Shown here: positions 61,601 through 64,000 of the stretch, in pieces | Position numbering within the stretch: position 1 is the stretch's first letter | How the letters are laid out: the number at the start of each line of letters is the position of its first letter | NCBI GenBank assembly: GCA_032209605.1 | Contig: JASFXZ010000003.1 | Location: 5,706,807-5,770,806, forward strand | DNA: 64,000 bases | Source of the DNA: Mactromeris polynyma | Lineage: Eukaryota; Mollusca; Bivalvia; Venerida; Mactridae | Direction: 5' to 3' | Position numbers and translations under genes: made by a program | Notes under the pieces: generated by a model | What the model was told of the DNA's origin: nothing | The model's database searches: none | The model's input: the letters and a program-made list of their open reading frames with translations, nothing else

Positions 61601-62876
61601 TGGGATTACTTTTGGGTTCGGTCCATTAAAGGTCAAGATCATTATTACTAAAAATAGAAATTTGGTTTCAGGCCAATAACTTTTGTTTTGTTGATCATAT
61701 TGACATCAAACTTGGTGTATAGTAAGAAAATTTGGAGAGCTTGCTGGGGTTGCTTTTGGACTCGTTCCGTCAAAGGTCAAGGTCACCGTTACTTAAAGTA
61801 GCAATTTGGTTTCCGGCGAATAACTTTAGATTTGTTGGTCATATTGACATCAAACTTGGTGTATAGTAAGAACATGTGGAGAGCTCGCTTGGGATTGCTT
61901 TTAGAATCGTTTTGTCAAAGGTCATGGTCACTTTTACTAAAAATTGCAATTTGCTCTCTGGCTAATAACTTTAGATTTGTTGGTCATATTGACATCAAAC
62001 TTGGTGTATAGTAAGAACATGTGAAGATCTCGCTTGGGATTGCTTTTGGGTTCGTTCCGTCCAAGGTCAAGGTCACTTAAAATTTAAAAATCAGTTTCCA
62101 CTTAATATCTTCGCTATTCGTGGGTGTATTGACATCAAAGTGTGAGTGTTTGTATGCATGTATCACCTCTGGCACCTTTGCAGCATTGATGATCATCATG
62201 TATTCATTATACAAATAGAGCCTTGGTTACAAATAATTAAGTTTAAAACCTGGTTTGTGGGCATTGCCCATTTCTTGTTTAATGTTTATATTTGTTTTAT
62301 CTGTTCAGGAATATTAGTTACGGATTTCTAAATGTAGTTGGGAAAACCAGCGCTGTGATTGGTCCTCAACTCGTCTATCTGGTAAGATGTTATGAAACTG
62401 TTTTATTTTGTATCCCTGACCCACTATATCACATTCACTGCCGACGGGGAACCCAATTGCAAACGTTACGAAACATTAGCCGCAAACACCTTTACTGAAC
62501 GCAGGTCTGATTTCTCTCTGTGTATGGATAAAAATCGAATGATATGGTCTCGCATGATTTCACATACTATACTTAAGTAAATCAATTAAACAAATGGTTT
62601 GCTGAACGTTAAGTAAAGCGCAGCTACGATGAGCTAGTGTACTTGAATATTATTTCTTTACCTCGTCTTTAACAAAAATGTATCGATTCACTTCAGAATT
62701 CATTTGCACCAGGGAGTTTATTTTTCGTTTGTGGAGGTCTAGCCATGATAAGTATGATTGTTATGCTGTTTCTACCTGAGACAATGGATCAAAATCTGCA
62801 AGATAAGATTGAATCGGAAACGTGTATGAATGAAGTCGTTGATAAAGATACGGATGTTGATGGGAGTCGATTCTAG
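55282..62876 (+). CDS. SLC22-type organic ion transporter, copy B (open, 5' exon not found)
   Basis: Eight visible exons join in consistent phases into at least 533 residues, a normal SLC22 length. Predicted role: a 12-TM plasma-membrane carrier for organic ions; substrate unknown. Numbering from the first visible codon: GGCGRYQ at 38-44; TM1 about 47-70; extracellular loop 71-127 with six cysteines and sequons NIT and NDT, shorter than in many vertebrate members; MFS signature AGQLADLFGRK 151-161; PESFRW 266-271; SGNIYLN in TM8; EIYPTVVR 443-450; TM12 and LPETMDQNLQD near 500-510; acidic tail ending SRF and TAG (62874-62876). There is no in-frame ATG before TM1, and the first exon enters in phase 1, so the start lies in an undetected upstream exon. 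It is a tandem paralogue of copy A, about 11 kb downstream. Introns are 558, 714, 612, 1620, 299, 1876 and 315 bp. Confidence 0.92.
55681..55860. repeat. TA-flanked MITE family D, copy 2, in copy B intron 1
   Basis: TACAGTCGGACTTCGTTCAT at left, ATAAACGAGGTCCGACTGTA at right, 180 bp, TA at both ends. Copy A intron 1 lacks it. Confidence 0.9.
56205..56626 (+). CDS. Copy B exon 2: TM2-TM6
   Basis: 422 bp from FKLICVYDF to LPAFLAWL, open throughout. It has the Gly codon (RVLMIGFPSW) that is a stop in copy A. Acceptor TTTATTCCAG, donor TT|GTAAGT. Confidence 0.93.
56639..56763. repeat. Tc1/mariner-type MITE family C, short copy in copy B intron 2
   Basis: TACAGTTAAACTTCAATAAT at left and GGCTTTACTGTA at right, with GGTGGTCTTATTATTGAAG inside. 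It begins 12 bp after the exon 2 donor and is internally deleted relative to the 181-199 bp copies. Confidence 0.82.
57341..57565 (+). CDS. Copy B exon 3: PESFRW and cytoplasmic loop
   Basis: 225 bp, VLPESFRWYIIHNNPNEAVD through MTFLLMILW. Acceptor TTGAATTGCAG, donor TG|GTAAGT, phase 2 both sides. Confidence 0.92.
57910..57975 (+). repeat. Short dispersed motif H, in copy B intron 3
   Basis: CTTGTGCCTTTGTGATGGCT then GTTTACTTTGTACGGTG and TTTCCTGTTGAACTTCTTCA; see 30340 and 44745. Confidence 0.58.
58178..58312 (+). CDS. Copy B exon 4: TM7-TM8
   Basis: 135 bp, ASLDIVSYGISFGLQTLSGN then IYLNLVLFSVAGIPSKAIAI. Acceptor ACCATTTCAG, donor AG|GTAATG. Confidence 0.92.
58385..59575 (+). pseudogene. 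LINE remnant in copy B intron 4
   Basis: Sense-strand fragments read NVNKTKVMVFEC, then a VTSFKYLDTHIFKNGSW block (the 'KYLG' region). Much decay follows before the C-terminal ETGRHNNLERQHRIC, with QYHFLLVCPKYRQLRLNN and YFRNWPTIQKL. This order fits a CR1/RTE-like LINE 3' half. The tail ends in ATGTTACGTTACGTTAAG, a short-repeat 3' end seen in such LINEs. Inactive. Confidence 0.75.
59933..60015 (+). CDS. Copy B exon 5: TM9
   Basis: 83 bp, FGRRAATILSLCVIALAGLS then AGIVQTT. Acceptor TTGCTTTGTAG, donor A|GTAAAA, exit phase 1. Confidence 0.9.
60024..60300. repeat. Interspersed repeat filling most of copy B intron 5
   Basis: Begins with TTGTTTGTTCCTTTCGGGTT, then TTACGCCGTTTCTCAACAG and ATATACGGCGGTCAGTGAG, and continues as GC-richer sequence. 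The first part resembles a repeat core I have seen often in mollusc genomes (memory, not a search). The corresponding copy A intron does not contain it. Confidence 0.55.
60315..60432 (+). CDS. Copy B exon 6: TM10
   Basis: 118 bp, VTHKDVVTNVCTFVANAGVA, then TAWGSLQTMTIEIYPTVV. Acceptor TTTCTTTCAG, donor AG|GTAAGA, exit phase 2. This is the intact form of the site frameshifted in copy A. Confidence 0.92.
60573..62256. mobile_element. Array-bearing non-autonomous element in copy B intron 6
   Basis: Starts with AACCAGGTTTTTGAAAAAAA and a (GGGC)n-like run, and ends with AAAACCTGGTT, so the termini are short inverted repeats. Between them lie about ten tandem units. Copy A intron 6 is 794 bp against 1876 bp here and lacks the array, so the element arrived after the duplication or was lost from A. 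Boundaries are approximate. Confidence 0.72.
60651..62100. repeat. 145-bp tandem array, about ten units
   Basis: Units start with TTTCCGGCGAATAACTTGAG at 60651, 60796, 60941, 61086, 61231, 61376, 61521, 61666, about 61810 and about 61955: a constant 145-bp step with one 144. Each unit continues with CATATTGACATCAAACTTGG, GTAAGAACAT, AGCTCGCTTGGGATTGCTTT and AAGGTCAAGGTCACCGTTAC. Divergence increases towards the 3' end. Minus-strand openings across it are artefacts of the period. Confidence 0.93.
62309..62381 (+). CDS. Copy B exon 7: TM11
   Basis: 73 bp, NISYGFLNVVGKTSAVIGPQ then LVYL, directly continuing PTVVR. Acceptor TCTGTTCAG, donor CTG|GTAAGA. Confidence 0.91.
62697..62876 (+). CDS. Copy B exon 8: TM12 and C-terminus
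   Basis: Encodes NSFAPGSLFFVCGGLAMISM, then IVMLFLPETMDQNLQDKIE and an acidic tail. Stop TAG at 62874-62876. Acceptor CACTTCAG. Confidence 0.92.
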   Translation, partial: NSFAPGSLFFVCGGLAMISMIVMLFLPETMDQNLQDKIESETCMNEVVDKDTDVDGSRF

Positions 62877-63549
62877 ATGTTTCAAATATTTTCTGAAGTG
62901 TCTGGCCTCTAGATTCTAGCAACACTGTTATTCATTACACTACCTAAACTATATGCAGATACTAGAATAAGATAGCTATTGAATTTACGTGGTACAAGAG
63001 TAAGAAAGAAAATCAATCTACGATTCAATTATAGTGAAAATTGTCCAGCAAGGATAGCCATATTCACAAATCAGAATTGCCCAAGACATATACATATAGA
63101 CAAGGGATGAGGCACACACCACAGGGACCCGACCTAACAGGAAGGAAGCAGACAGCAGACAGTACCGACATGATAAGGACAAGAACTTCAAAGTACACAG
63201 CATCATCGACGAACTAAAAAATGTGAAAATTGAACTACACAGGACTACACGACAGAAAAACGATACCGTAAATGGTATAAAATAGCCCACAGCTTTGAAA
63301 CTGTCAGTAAAATTACTGGGGCTCAACGTCTAATGTATACTAACAACATTGATTGAAAAGGATGTCAGAAAACTAAAGGATGCCAACTAAATGCTTTCGT
63401 GATTAAGATTTAAATTAGTATGCGATTTTCTGTAATGTGACTGTGTTATGTTGACATGCGAACTAATATACGTACATGTGCTGTGAGAATAGCCAGCGTA
63501 CAACATTTAAGCGTAACTTATTATGTTTTATATGTACTTCATGTAGAGC
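62877..63549. other. Region downstream of copy B, probably partly 3' UTR
   Basis: No AATAAA is evident close to the stop. A 102-codon minus-strand opening (63018-63326) is Ser/Phe/Cys-rich with no recognisable domain, so it is not called. Confidence 0.35.
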
Positions 63550-63698
63550 TACCGTAAAACCTCAATAATAGGACCACATTTGGTACTCTTATTGAGGTGG
63601 TCTTAATATTGAGGTTGAATAAAGATCAAAATAGTGAAAATGTACTTGAACATTTTGGTCTTAATTTTAAGGTTGTCTTTAGGTGAGGTTCTGCTGTA
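63550..63698. repeat. Tc1/mariner-type MITE family C, short copy
   Basis: TACCGTAAAACCTCAATAAT at left and GGTGAGGTTCTGCTGTA at right, with AGGTGGTCTTAATATTGAGG inside. TA flanks are present. Confidence 0.82.
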
Positions 63699-64000
63699 GT
63701 TAAAATGTTGCAAGCATTGTAAAGTTGCATTAAATCGTTATTATATTTCAGCATTCATTTCGCGAACGTTGCTTGTATCACCGGATAGTTTTTTTCAACA
63801 TTTATTTGGTTTTTCAAACCATTATATGAATCTTGACTGGGTATCGTGCGCGTTAAGTACTACATCACTGCCTGACATGACTATGACAGACTCATCAGAC
63901 ATCATAATATGATCATACTTACAAAAATGTATTCCTTTTGATGCATTCCCTTAATTATAGATCAGTAATGTCATACAACCTACCACACCTATATCCATTT
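63699..64000. other. No feature recognised
   Basis: AT-rich sequence to the window edge; nothing supported. Confidence 0.4.

Noticed and set aside
61213..61642. Two minus-strand ORFs with repeated SKLYTCSYCTPS-like blocks
   Set aside because: They follow the 145-bp tandem period, which is not a multiple of three; they are chance openings in the array.

Overview
The window looks like eukaryotic, AT-rich, intron-containing and repeat-laden genomic DNA from an invertebrate, most likely a bivalve mollusc. That call is inference: it rests on the intron/exon structure of the one gene family present, on LINE and Penelope-like reverse-transcriptase remnants, and on interspersed repeats whose style I associate from memory with mollusc genomes. 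There are no prokaryotic operons, CRISPR arrays or rRNA genes. Most apparent ORFs of 60-100 codons are chance openings.

The only genes I recognise are two tandem, same-strand copies of an SLC22-type (organic ion transporter-like, major facilitator superfamily) transporter. Copy A spans about 37.2-44.4 kb and copy B about 55.3-62.9 kb. Each has eight recognisable coding exons with the same order, splice phases and (bar one base) the same exon lengths from the second visible exon to the seventh. Copy B is open throughout (at least 533 residues visible). Copy A has a Gly-to-stop change in its second visible exon (38214-38216) and a one-base insertion at the end of its sixth (about 42360), so it reads as a young pseudogene. 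In both copies the start codon appears to lie in an upstream exon I could not find. Parts of the two copies are far more alike than the rest, which suggests gene conversion.

Region by region: 0-36 kb has no gene I can support. It holds antisense and sense LINE fragments (0-0.3, 11.9-13.2, 17.4-18.1 kb), a roughly 160-bp tandem array with a tRNA-derived SINE head (5.9-7.0 kb), several short inverted-repeat elements (MITE-like), and two dispersed repeat families (called family A and family B here). 37-44 kb is the transporter pseudogene. 44-55 kb is intergenic and holds a degenerate Penelope-like reverse transcriptase (51.8-54.8 kb) interrupted by a 5'-truncated LINE with an 8-bp target-site duplication. 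55-63 kb is the intact transporter, whose introns have gained two TA-flanked MITEs, a LINE remnant and an element carrying ten 145-bp tandem units.

I found no clearly new biological system. The best leads are the functional/dead paralogue pair with conversion-like tracts, the nested retroelement, and the intronic 145-bp array in which eight of ten units carry a nuclear-receptor-like half-site pair.
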